DNA of 64,000 nucleotides, from assembly GCA_021234155.1 (NCBI GenBank), contig JAJEKV010000167.1, positions 963,943-1,027,942 on the forward strand, written 5' to 3'. The notes beneath the pieces are model-generated. The model did no database searches, was not told the origin of the DNA, and saw only the letters and a list, made by a program, of their open reading frames with translations. Shown piece after piece: positions 55,106-64,000 of this stretch. Source of the DNA: Isoetes taiwanensis (taxonomy: Eukaryota; Streptophyta; Lycopodiopsida; Isoetales; Isoetaceae). Both the position numbers and the translations under genes were made by a program. Position 1 is the first letter of the stretch, and every line of letters starts with the position of its first letter.

Positions 55106-55116
55106 TCTATTTATAG
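55106..55116 (-). promoter_or_regulatory. Internal TATA box before ORF1 (outer)
   Basis: CTATAAATAGA on the minus strand, followed by CCCAAACCCCTC. It lies about 105 bases downstream of dyad copy c3 (in minus direction). Confidence 0.6.
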
Positions 55117-55217
55117 TTTGGCAAATTTTAGGTCAAATTCTAAGTTGCTCATTTTCATGCGTGAAGGCACCTGTTAACTTAAAACATGTACTTTCTTTAG
55201 AGTTTCCTAAGTAAAAT

Positions 55218-55283
55218 TACTCATGGTGTGCGCTAGAGGGCTGATCTAATATTTAGATAAAGGCTCTGGCGCATACCATGAGC
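55218..55283. promoter_or_regulatory. Dyad copy c3 (outer)
   Basis: TACTCATGGTGTGCGC...GGCGCATACCATGAGCA arms around GATCTAATATTTAGAT. Same unit as c1 and c2. Confidence 0.8.
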
Positions 55284-55430
55284 ATTTTTGCATTTTAGAC
55301 TAAATTATATAACTTTTAGACATATTCCTAGGGGTGTGATATACAATTCTAGCTAAACCTTACCTTAAAACTCGATCTAGCATATTATCTTGTTCAAATT
55401 CTTCAAGTTTCAAGGTGAATGTGGTAGGGT

Positions 55431-55494
55431 TACTCATGGTGCTACCTGGGGCCGACCTTAAAATTTAGATCGATGCTCGCACATACGATGAGCA
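55431..55494. promoter_or_regulatory. Dyad copy c4 (outer)
   Basis: TACTCATGGTGC...GCACATACGATGAGCA arms around GACCTTAAAATTTAGATC. Slightly shortened unit, about 210 bases from c3. Confidence 0.75.
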
Positions 55495-55682
55495 ATTTTC
55501 CACACTTGGTCAAAATTTAGTTCAACTTTTAGTTTGGTTTTCAATTCTTCTAACTCAGAACTAGATTAGCATAAACTACAAAAATGAGAAAAAAAATTTC
55601 CCACTTTTTCGAGGTCCGAGAATTCTACTAAGTTAGTACTCATCGGGAGCATGGCTGCTTTGCTCTTGGTCTCCAAGAACTT

Positions 55683-55694
55683 GGCTCGATACCA
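55683..55694 (-). other. Primer binding site (outer)
   Basis: TGGTATCGAGCC on the minus strand, directly after the 5' LTR. It is the initiator tRNA-Met type lacking one A. Confidence 0.8.
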
Positions 55695-55695
55695 T

Positions 55696-57640
55696 CGCGG
55701 ACGCCCCCTACTCATATACTGCAGGCGCCACCGTGATACAAACATGAGTTCATCCCCCATACCTCCCATGCCGATACAAGGCCCTCCACGACACCGCAGA
55801 ACCTTGACGAGTCCCCGTGGGAAGAATGAAGGGGTCATTTTACCCCGCCTCCCTCGTGGCCTACTTAGTCATGGAAGTTTAACATACATGTAAGTATACA
55901 TACATCAATATCACATGACCATCAAGTGGGATGGTTCACCACTTATCCAAGATAGACAGAGATCAAGACATCACATATGGAGATCCTACCCAAGGCTCCT
56001 AATAAATTAGCTTTGCATAAGTCTCAGATAACAGGGTGTCTTTGGCCATCCCTTGAAACAGATGGCATATCCCCTTTGTTATAAGTGAATTCCCTGTGGC
56101 TTGGACCGTTATATGTATAAACGATACTGAGTTAGGTATTTTTGTTTTGCTTTCAGAAGGCCTTGTCGCTAGGGTATTCTCTCAGAGTTTGTTGCTAACG
56201 CTAATTCTGCAGCCTTTGATTTCTTCGCTTTATGCATTCCAGCTTGTCCCTGTGTTTCTTGGACCCCTTCCCTCTACTTGCATTGGCATCCCGGGCCCCA
56301 TCTCATGCTCAAGTTATTTTTCCCTCGCATCGAGGTGCGCCGACACTTTCGTGGCCTCGATCTATGATGGGGTAGGTTCCTCTTTGTGTCGGATGATGAC
56401 ATTTATGCATAAGGATCTTTCCCTAGGATGCTATGGTTCTCTTCTTATATAGAATAGAACCATCATTCTAGAGAAAGAACACCAGTTTTGGCGCCAGCTC
56501 TCCTTTTGGATGCAGGCTTTCTTTGGCACAAGCCTGCTATAGCGCAGGGGTTTTTTGGCCTTTTCTCCCATAAAAGCATTGTGTCTCCCCTCAGATTCCT
56601 CATCGGCGCTTTTCTCGAAGCTAAATCTTGTTGTGGTACGTAGTTCTCTCCTCCCACCTTTTGTTCTGCTATATAGGTTTTACCTTTCGTTCAGTGTTGG
56701 CCAATGGGCTTCTGCATATTTCCCAGCGTAGCACATGGCGCTTCTGGAGGGCACAAAGGGGAAACTTCCCCTATCTTTTCCTATCTCCGCATAAGCCCGT
56801 GGCTTTCGAGGATCCTCATGGATCATTTTTTCAATTTTTTGATATTGTGCTCATTGCTAACTCTTGGCCCGTAGATGGCTCCTCACAGTTGACAATCACA
56901 TGTGGTTTGATCTTGTAGTTTGAGCTCACCGACGCACATGGGGCTGTTTTTTTATATGCCCCCGGTCAAGCCTATATTTTCCTATCTCTAAGATAGCCCC
57001 GTGGCTTCCGAGGTCGAGGATCCTCATGGATCGCCTTTTTCAATTTTCAATATTGTGCTCTTGTATTTCTAGTCCAACTTTATAGCTTGCTGACTCTTAA
57101 TTGTAGATGGCTCCTAACACAGTTGACAGATATAGTTTGGTCTTGCAGTTTGGAGCTCACTGATGTTATGAATTGGCAAAATACCTGATCCTTGGCTTGC
57201 TCCTCCTCGCCTCAACGGCCCATGCCGCAGAATCGCTTGAAGATGAAGTCCAAAGGGAAGCCGATGAGCTAGACCGCTTAGATGACTTTGGGAGTCGAGA
57301 TTGACTCTTGGAGCAAGCTTAAACGGAAGTTCTAGAAGGTCGTGGGAAGAAAATGGAAAGTTAGGGTTTCTGATGCCTTATATAAGCTTATAAGTTAGGG
57401 CTAGGGTTTCCATCAACCCTTGGGCTTGTGGGATAATTGGATGTGGCCCACTTGCCTATATTAATTAAGTGGGCTAAAGTGTACACATGAATAAATATGC
57501 ACACACTTGCAAGTTGCCCCCTAGGGTGCTATTTGCTTAACTACACGTCGGCGTACACGTCAATCGGGATGGCGGTAACGCGTGGACGATAAAAGATGCG
57601 ATATCGCCCTAGGGATCAGATATCGCGGCCGAACGCCACA
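55696..57640 (-). repeat. Outer element 5' LTR with replaced middle
   Basis: The two ends match the LTR family. 55696-56000 corresponds to the last 300 or so bases of the inner LTRs, and 57176-57640 to the first 470 or so ('ccctaggg', 'aagtggg', 'aattatccca', 'aaccctagcc' blocks). The middle 800 bases of a normal LTR are absent. In their place are about 1.17 kb (56001-57175) without similarity to the other LTRs. The outer left LTR still has the normal middle. Confidence 0.75.
56764..57166 (+). repeat. Direct repeats inside the LTR insert
   Basis: 56764-56932 and 56967-57166 are imperfect direct copies. Shared words include TTTTCCTATCTC, CCCGTGGCTT, GAGGATCCTCATGGATC, ATATTGTGCTC and GTAGATGGCTCCT. 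The block is T/C-rich on the plus strand. Not recognised. Confidence 0.75.
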
Positions 57641-57645
57641 ACTTC

Positions 57646-58552
57646 CCACCACCGATACAAATCGGACAAAAGAAATACATTAAGAGGAGAAGCCCGCACT
57701 GCAGCCAACCAATACACAATTAGCCATAAACCGGGTAAAATGCAAGGGCCAAAGGTACCTTAGGCTTTGGGTTGTCAACCGATCACCTAATGTAGGCCAT
57801 TTGCCCAAAAGACCAAATGAGCATACAGGAAGAAAATAAAAATAAAGATTTCTCCTTTGATCACTGGCCACCAAATCCCAAATTGCAACATTTACCGTAG
57901 CCTTCCACATTGGTGAAGCAATCTTCCAAAAGAATGTTTTGCATACTTAAAGGTTATTCCGCTTTATCAAGTCAAGCGCCACATCTAAGTCCAAATTTTA
58001 TCACATTCAAAGATGGAGAATCCGTTTCTCACAAAAGCAAACTGGCTAGAGTCCATGCAATCATGGCCTAGAAAAAAAAATATTAAAGGGGAAAGTTCAG
58101 TAAGAAAATATAGTCCAGAACACTGCAAGTGTCCATATGTCCACTATGGAATTAATTAAGTCCAACAAACATAGCACTATAGAAAACAAACTTTTTTTCC
58201 AACTACTTGGAAATAATACAAAGTCTGAAGTAATTTTGAGGCCAACAACTGCAAGGTCTTAAGCACCCTATGGTAACTAATTCCTTAAGTTATCAGCAAA
58301 TCCCTAAAAAGAATGTTATTGGGTTACATTCTATCCACGTATTGCCACCATTAGGAGGCAATACAATACAGATCAAGTTAGATAAACCACACTAAGCATT
58401 CATATAAAACAATGCTAGAAGAGACTCCCACAAGCTGCCTGCATTAAAAAAAAAAACCTTTTGGTCTGGAAAACCCAAACCATTATACTTGAAAAACAAG
58501 CATCAATAAGCAGTTCTCAACACATATAGGTGCATATGCGTTAAAACTTAGA

Positions 58553-58588
<36 letters not shown>

Positions 58589-58695
58589 AGCTTCAACAAA
58601 AAAAAAAGGAAAGATCCTCAGCTCTTCACGCCTCATCTGTAAGAATAATTCAAAAAGTTAGAAAGCTATAACATGAAATACAAAGCAGAAACTAA
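57646..58695. other. Non-coding flank with poly-A runs
   Basis: Sequence right of the composite element. A run of 30 A (58556-58585) is the only feature. No gene motif. Confidence 0.4.
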
Positions 58696-58702
58696 TTACT
58701 TA

Positions 58703-59180
58703 CTTTCAAGACAATTCTGAAAATTTACAAATTCTGCAGCATCCACTGGGTCTTCTGTCTCATCTTGGTTGGATCCCAAAAAGGCACTTATTGTCTCATC
58801 TTCATCGGATTTAGCTTCTTGCAGATGCTCCCTCCACATTTCCTTGGAAAGAGCTTCACAAGAATCCAAAAACTTTGTACCGGTTTCAGAAGACAAGCTG
58901 GTTTCATCTGAGCTTGTGGAATCAGAGCTTGTTTCATCCATGCTTTCTTCATCGTGGCTTGATTTAGACAATTCCAGGTCTTCTGCATAAAGATCTTCTC
59001 GTGATAACCGTGATACACTCCATCTCAGAGGCCATGACCCTATCCCATACCAAGCAAAAGCTCTTGCAAGGGAAGAGAAATTAGAGTTCGGGCGAGATTG
59101 TTTTTGGTAGGAGGGAGGCAGAGCGGAGCGCTCAGTTTTGTTGAGAGAATTGAACGAGATGCTTCTCCCTCGCGATCATA
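58703..59180 (-). CDS. Possible first exon of an acidic protein
   Basis: On the minus strand an open frame from about 59180 runs to a strong donor (GAAA|GTAAGT) at 58703. It reads SLARAFAWYGIGSWPLRWSV, then an acidic Ser/Glu/Asp block (ESMDETSSDSTSSDETSLSS), then CEALSKEMWREHLQEAK and DEDETISAFLG. The first in-frame ATG is the Met of SMDETS near 58940, so the true start is uncertain, and the upstream part may be untranslated. No family recognised. No downstream exon was found before 57.6 kb. Confidence 0.4.
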
Positions 59181-59279
59181 TAACTGGCGGTAATAAATTT
59201 CGGAGGCTACGATTTTAGGATTTTTGTACCATTGGAATCTTAATCGTAATGATTTAATAGGATACGAAGTGAAATGCAA

Positions 59280-60900
59280 TTACTTTAAATGACCATAATT
59301 TTATTTTCTAGAACATTAAAAAAAAAAAAAGAACACTATCTATCTTGAAATACCCATCATCTTTTTTGTATATCAATCATCTTATGTTGGCTTGACATTT
59401 GTTTGGTAATTGTAATTATCATTGGCTAGTGTAACTTGCAATTGCCTTGAGGTCCCATTTTGAATAGAATTTGTTAGTGTAAATTGAAGTTGCAACAACA
59501 AGTCAAAATTTGATCAATGAAAGTCAAACTTTTACTTTCACACTTGTTGACTTGCGCTTTACCAACCATGCTGTAGACAATATGCCTTAACATAATGCAT
59601 AGAATAGCATTATGACTAGAATATCTTATGACTAGCCTTGTTGACTTGGCACTTGCTGATGTGGTATTTGTTGACTAAATATGCTGTCGACGCTGGGGGA
59701 TTTGATATGGACGTAAAAATAACAATTCCTGAAACCATAGACCATATATGACTAAAACAATTGAAAAAAAAAACATAGATTCAAGATAAAAAATAATCAC
59801 ACTAGTTCACTAGGTACATTGATTAAAGTAGTCTTATTAGGAGAGTTATTTTGATAGAGATTCAAGCCTTTGTATTTCATATTCTAAAATCTTAGGCAAA
59901 GCCACATAGAGGTTCGATATTCCCTCAAAACCTTAGGAGAAATCGTATTTCATATTTCAAAACCATAGGCGCCTCCAATCATAAATGACTATAAGCGAAA
60001 CAAGAGGTGCCCAGAGGCTCCAACATACGATCTGAGTTGTAGGATTGATGAATCCGACGATTGTGGTAGTCCAGGGTGCACCTCGCTTAGAATATGTTGT
60101 ATCATTTAAGTCAAAATTTGGTCAATGAAAGTCAAACTTTTTAGGGTAATGTTTAGTTCCTCCTGCATGTCCAGTTCCTCTGCTACAAAGTTTGCAAAAT
60201 CCAGAAGGAGGAGGACCAGAGCTTCTCTTTGTTGTTAACTTACACTTTACCAAACATGTTGTCGACTAGAATATGTTGTACCATCTCAGTAAAATTTGCT
60301 AATTTGTGTTGATTTGGCATTTTTGACTTGGTAATTGTTGATTTGGCAACATCGAGCATTATTGCAATATGTTATTGTTGTCTTACCAAACATGTTGTCG
60401 ACTAGAATATGTTGTGCCATTGAATGCATATAGGATATTTAAGGCCATTATAAAAAAAAAGAAGTCAAAATATATGCCTTAATGTTCCAATAGGCATTTG
60501 TGTTGATTTGGCATTTGTTGACTTAATAATTGTTGATTTCGCAACATGTGGAACATTGAATACATGTGGGATATTTAAGCCCATTATAAAAAAAAGTGTG
60601 GACGAGGATTACATTTTGAAAGGTCATGATACTTTGACCTATAGTGAAGATTACAAGCCAGAAAGCCATAACTTTTCATCATCTAACCTCTATCCATACT
60701 CTTCAATGAAACAACAAAAGACTATTTATGTATGCGCATGAATTTTGTAATATATGCATGTGGGATATTGCTAACTTTGGTTTTGCCTTGCATGTTTTTA
60801 TTCCTTAAAAAATTAACTATTTAAATTTCATAAAGAAAGCCCATGTTAGGTTTCTGCTAAGTATTTATACTGCAAGGGTCAAAATTAGGGGGTTGCTCTT
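59280..60900. repeat. Degenerate dispersed repeats, TTGTTGACTTGG type
   Basis: Several phrases recur. 'tcaaaatttg(a/g)tcaatgaaagtcaaacttt' is at about 59503 and 60111. 'ttaccaaacatgttgtcgactagaatatgttgt.ccat' is at 60247-60284 and 60383-60420. 'tttgtgttgatttggcat' is at about 60303 and 60499. 'gatatttaag.ccattataaaaaaa' is at about 60432 and 60569. This is an old, scrambled satellite-like array. The 77-codon ORF at 60508-60741 lies partly in it. Confidence 0.65.
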
Positions 60901-60904
60901 TTGA

Positions 60905-60985
60905 TCATATTAATTTCAAAAATGCACAAGACCTTTGCACATAAGCAATTACGTTCACTTCTGAAACTAGCTTGTGACCAAAGCA
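60905..60985 (-). repeat. Duplicated copy of the FCP1-like last exon
   Basis: The 80 bases 60905-60985 are a near copy of 61165-61245. Both encode on minus VNVIAYVQRS after KLV or KLI. The copy here has no upstream partner exon. Confidence 0.75.
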
Positions 60986-61116
60986 TGCGGGAGATTTGAG
61001 CCTATTATAACGGAAACTGCATATCGGAGAATTATAAAGTTTTTTAAATGTTTGTGGTGTTGATAAACACCAAATTAAAATAAAAAATAATCTAATATTA
61101 AAAAACATACAACAAT

Positions 61117-61872
61117 TTAGGACAAATCCATGGTCTTCAGTACCTCCAACACGTTTGTGCTCTTTTCATCATACTGATTTCGAAAATGCACAGACCTTTG
61201 TACATAAGCAATTACGTTCACTTTTGGAATTAGTTTCTCCAAGTAAGGTACCATAGTCTTCAACAGGTAATCACCGTCATTTATGTCAGGCATGAAGGAC
61301 CTCGGTGTGATGCATGAATTTGCATTATTCTTAAAATTCACGTACCTCTAAGGATCAATCAACAAAGTTGTCCTTGTGCTAAATTCAGAACATTTCTTAT
61401 AAACTTTTGTCAGTTTTTTGATGTGGCAAGAAGTTTCTTTTTTCACTTTCAAAAGATGCACCATCCATTTGAAAAGAAATTTATTCACTAAGGCCTGAGG
61501 AATGAAAGACCTCAGACAGCTAATCACTGAGTGATTGGAAGACCATATACCAACAGCAAAGTGTTCGACGACGAAATGCATGAACTGCACTGCACCTGGC
61601 CTGATAGCAAAAACCTCTTTTCTTGATGGATGAAGTTGGACACCTTCCACCACATCAGATATTGCTTTAGCCTTTTTGAAAACCTTGTACAGGAAGTCCT
61701 CTGGCTCAATAACTAAAAGGTTTGTCCAATTTGGAAACATAATCATCTATATTCTATTCTGTTTCACATTCTTCATCTATTACTTGCATAGTATTGTCTT
61801 CAATTATGTTAGAAATGTCAACTATAGACTTTGAAATATCCAAACTTGAGTCTGCATCATTCAAATTATTAA
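61117..61872 (-). pseudogene. FCP1/NLI-type phosphatase homologue lacking catalytic Asp
   Basis: Minus pieces: 61872-61750 (FNNLNDADSSLDISKSIVDI, after a TTTAG acceptor), 61746-61348 and 61341-61117. The central one has NLLVIEPEDFLYKV where family members have the DxDG(T) strand, then VFAIRPGAVQFMHFVVEHFA, VGIWSSNHSVISCLRSF and STRTTLLIDP. The last has ITPRSFMPDINDGDYLL and LIPKVNVIAYVQ. The order LR/IRPG, GIWSS, TLLIDD and ED.YL is that of FCP1-like (NLI-interacting factor) domains, which dephosphorylate proteins such as the RNA polymerase II tail. The nucleophile region reads IEPED, so it lacks the paired Asp. The ends of the two long frames overlap only by a frame change near 61345. This is a decayed or pseudo-phosphatase gene. 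Confidence 0.55.
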
Positions 61873-62199
61873 ACTAAATAAGTACGTATAGTAGAAAAAG
61901 CCAAAGTAGTTATACTTCACAAGAATAACTTATTTTTCGGGCCTTTTACAACTTTACTTTGTTCAGTATTGTCTCTCTTCAAGCTTGCTTGTCGAAGATA
62001 ATAAAGTGCAATCTTCAATAGATTTGATAATTATATCGGGCTCCTCCAAGTCACAGGTGTGTTTAATGATCAGGTGTGTTTAATGATGGATCTTGGCTCT
62101 TTTCAATGGATCAGACCAAGATCAGAATTGGGGAGCAGCATTCCATTGCAGTTCTAATGGAAGTCTAATGGACCTGACCAATTATGAGGCATCCGGCTC

Positions 62200-63256
62200 T
62201 CACAAGAGGGACAAGTTGATCTCTTTGAGAAACATATGTAAGTTTAAATTGGACGAAAAACTGTGCATGCAATATGCAACAATGGCTGAGACACAAAGTG
62301 GGTCATAGGCATATGTACAGTAAGAATAACTTTGTAAACTTGCAAATGCTATGAAAGAGCATTTTGGATGCTCCAAAAATGGAAGGTTGAGTTGCAGTCC
62401 AAACATCTTACTCGGAGATGAAGCTATTTCTTTCAACTTCTCCAGCCTTGGTTGGAGTCCATGTTCTTCATCTTCTGCTTGTTTAAAAATAAAAAAAATG
62501 ATGAATGATGATGAATGGTCATTAGCAATTACCCCTTTGTGAATTTCCTCCATACTCTTGTATACTATTGTCGCCTCCAAAAGTTCCTTTTCCTTGGAAA
62601 CCAGCATTGATGACAAGAATGTAATGACACTGGAGTGCTCACACCTCGCCTTTGCTGCTTCAATTTGCTGGTTTGCAGCATCCACCGCATAACTGCACTT
62701 CTTCCACAACTTCCTTTTTTCCTTCATTTCATTGGCTGCACTTTTAACTCTTAACATTCAAGTAATCTTTCTGCTTATCTAACTCAGCAATCAAGGGGTT
62801 GATGACAGAATAGTCCACTACACAACCAACTACATTTGCATGAGGAAACAAGAACTCATACTCATCTTCTTTCTCAAACTTTGCTGTAACATTTTTCTTC
62901 ATTTTAACCACAAATGATTGCCAGCTAATCTTTTGCCCTCTCACATGCAAAGTGAATGCCCGTGCAAAAAAATTCCCAATCTCTCCAACACAAACATCAC
63001 TTCTTTGGTAACATCTTATGTAGATGTTCATAAACTGATCCACAAATAGTGGATTCATTCGACTAGACTTATAAATTTACTTGGTACCCACCAGTTTTAC
63101 ACAGCCAAATATTTTGCTTATCTCATCTTCAGCCACATCTGCCTTTCTTACATCTGAAGAGGTCATGCCCTCATAAGGCAACATGGATATATCAAACATC
63201 CTCCTTGCTTCCTCTTCGTCTATGATCACCTTAGGTTGAGTTTTCTTTGTTGCCAT
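62200..63256 (-). pseudogene. Coiled-coil protein gene with one stop and one shift
   Basis: From the ATG at 63256 (MATKKTQPKVIIDEEEARRM) the minus frame is open to 62744 except for a TAA at 63077-63079 (LVGTK, stop, IYKSSRMNPLFVDQF). It reads on through FFARAFTLHVRGQKISWQSF and FEKEDEYEFLFPHANVVGCV. Near 62750 it shifts one base into the 62757-62200 frame: ANEMKEKRKLWKKCSYAVDA and MLVSKEKELLEATIVYKSME, a coiled coil. A short intron may lie at about 62477-62540 (GTAATT to ACAAGCAG), followed by GLQPRLEKLKEIASSPSKMF. Family not recognised. It points the same way as the FCP1-like pieces and could be the 5' part of the same gene. Confidence 0.45.
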
Positions 63257-63259
63257 TCT

Positions 63260-64000
63260 ATCCCTGCAACAACTTTGAAATTATATATCAGTGGAAGTTC
63301 TTCATTGTGTCTACAAAAAAACTAAACCATCCAAATCATAGCACTAAGTATCCTGAATAGTATTAACTTTAAGAGCTTAGCAATGAACCGCTACTTTTTT
63401 CCAAACAATTACTAATTGTCAGCAACACCAATAAACTTGAACCTACTGTCTGCAAAATAGCAAATGATTAGCATGTCATGATAAATAGCAGGTAACTCTT
63501 TTCAACTTAGCACTGAACTTCATCTTCTTAGCAACCGCTGCTAATAACAAATTGAGCCTGCAAGTGTAGCACCAAATTTGCATTGTTAACGTAACCTGCT
63601 ACTTAGCAAATGCCCAAATGTTGCCTGCAAACATAGAATCAAATCACTAACTCGTACACAACACATTGCCTGCGAAACATAGTACCAATATAACCTGTTA
63701 GCATAATTTGTTAACTGGCAGCTGTTGCCTGCAAACATAGTACCAAATGCTTAACTCGTTAGCATCAACTACTGAACTTGCACGACCAAATATTACTGCG
63801 CTGTACTTTCTGCTGATGCCAAACCCAAAAAATTCTAGCTTGAAATATCACACTAATACAGAGATGAATCAAAGCGAGATGGAATGCAATCCTCCACACC
63901 TGCTACGTTAGCCTTTGTCCTCAATATAAAAGCATCAAATGTAATAAAATGAAACCATTTCCACATTATTTACCATTCCTAAAGATTTGTCACAAAGATT
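63260..64000. other. Upstream region with short repeats
   Basis: AT-rich. The phrase 'ttgcctgcaaacata' recurs at about 63619 and 63726, with a variant at 63667, separated by 50-60 bases with 'ctaactcgt' and similar. A degraded minisatellite. No gene seen to the window end. Confidence 0.5.

Larger units (their letters stand above)
31960..57640 (-). mobile_element. Outer Ty3 chromovirus, split by a nested element
   Basis: ACTTC at 31955-31959 and at 57641-57645 flanks a unit that begins TGTGACG and ends CGCCACA. This is the 5-bp TSD and TG...CA termini expected for a Ty3 LTR element. On the minus strand the order is 5' LTR (55696-57640), PBS, leader, extra ORF1, second leader, gag, protease, RT, RNase H (down to 48224). 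The interruption 35119-48223 follows. Then come the zinc finger, integrase, chromodomain, 3' noncoding part and 3' LTR (31960-33043). The RNase H end at 48224-48300 and its continuation at about 35118 align to consecutive positions of the nested relative (about 44210-44290). That proves the two halves were once joined. Without the insert the element is about 12.6 kb. Confidence 0.93.

Noticed and set aside
1-64000. CRISPR arrays, operons, bacterial promoters or phage genes
   Set aside because: Composition, introns, PPR genes, nuclear tRNAs and retrotransposons show plant nuclear DNA; no evenly spaced identical repeats occur.

Overview
This is a stretch of nuclear DNA from a land plant with a large, repeat-rich genome. 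I favour a homosporous fern or a lycophyte. Two adjacent intronless PLS-class pentatricopeptide-repeat (PPR) genes lie in it, one with a complete C-terminal DYW cytidine-deaminase domain; such genes are greatly expanded in those lineages. Nuclear-type tRNA relics, chromodomain Ty3 retrotransposons, LINE tails and low gene density agree with this. The organism is an inference; the sequence carries no diagnostic marker.

Layout. 1-1.65 kb: an LTR remnant of the chromovirus family seen later, then a LINE reverse-transcriptase fragment. 2.0-3.0 kb: a LINE-like poly-A end and a possible Helitron 5' end. 3.85-4.21 kb: a decayed tRNA-Trp whose anticodon reads CUA, and a decayed tRNA-Ala(UGC). 4.4-8.1 kb: exon-like scraps, a GC-rich repeat-like block and small hairpins. 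8.09-8.42 kb: a strong inverted plus tandem repeat. 9.13-9.37 kb: a 244-bp MITE. 9.43-14.35 kb: the two PPR genes on the minus strand, the only clearly intact host genes. 15.9-17.9 kb: exon-like pieces and a frameshifted HAD-phosphatase fragment resembling the C-terminal part of plant TH2. 17.9-19.2 kb: short tandem duplications. 19.8-22.4 kb: two LINE copies in opposite orientation, each with a recognisable target-site duplication (TSD). 28.0-30.54 kb: a broken gene with a ParB/sulfiredoxin-like domain. 58-63.3 kb: an acidic exon, a degenerate FCP1-like phosphatase gene with a duplicated last exon, and a coiled-coil gene with one stop and one frameshift.

31.96-57.64 kb is one insertion unit. 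An outer minus-strand Ty3 chromovirus, with matching 5-bp TSDs (ACTTC) at its two ends, was split by a related plus-strand chromovirus at 35.12-48.22 kb. Both elements have the usual gag, protease, RT, RNase H, integrase and chromodomain order. Both also have an extra lysine-rich ORF between the 5' LTR and gag. In each element two blocks of paired dyad repeats precede a TATAAATAG box, one block before the extra ORF and one before gag. This looks like a pair of internal promoters and is the most unusual structure in the window.

Quality note: the two LTRs of the inner element differ mostly by homopolymer lengths and short indels. Many frameshifts between 33 and 57 kb may therefore be consensus errors and not biological decay.
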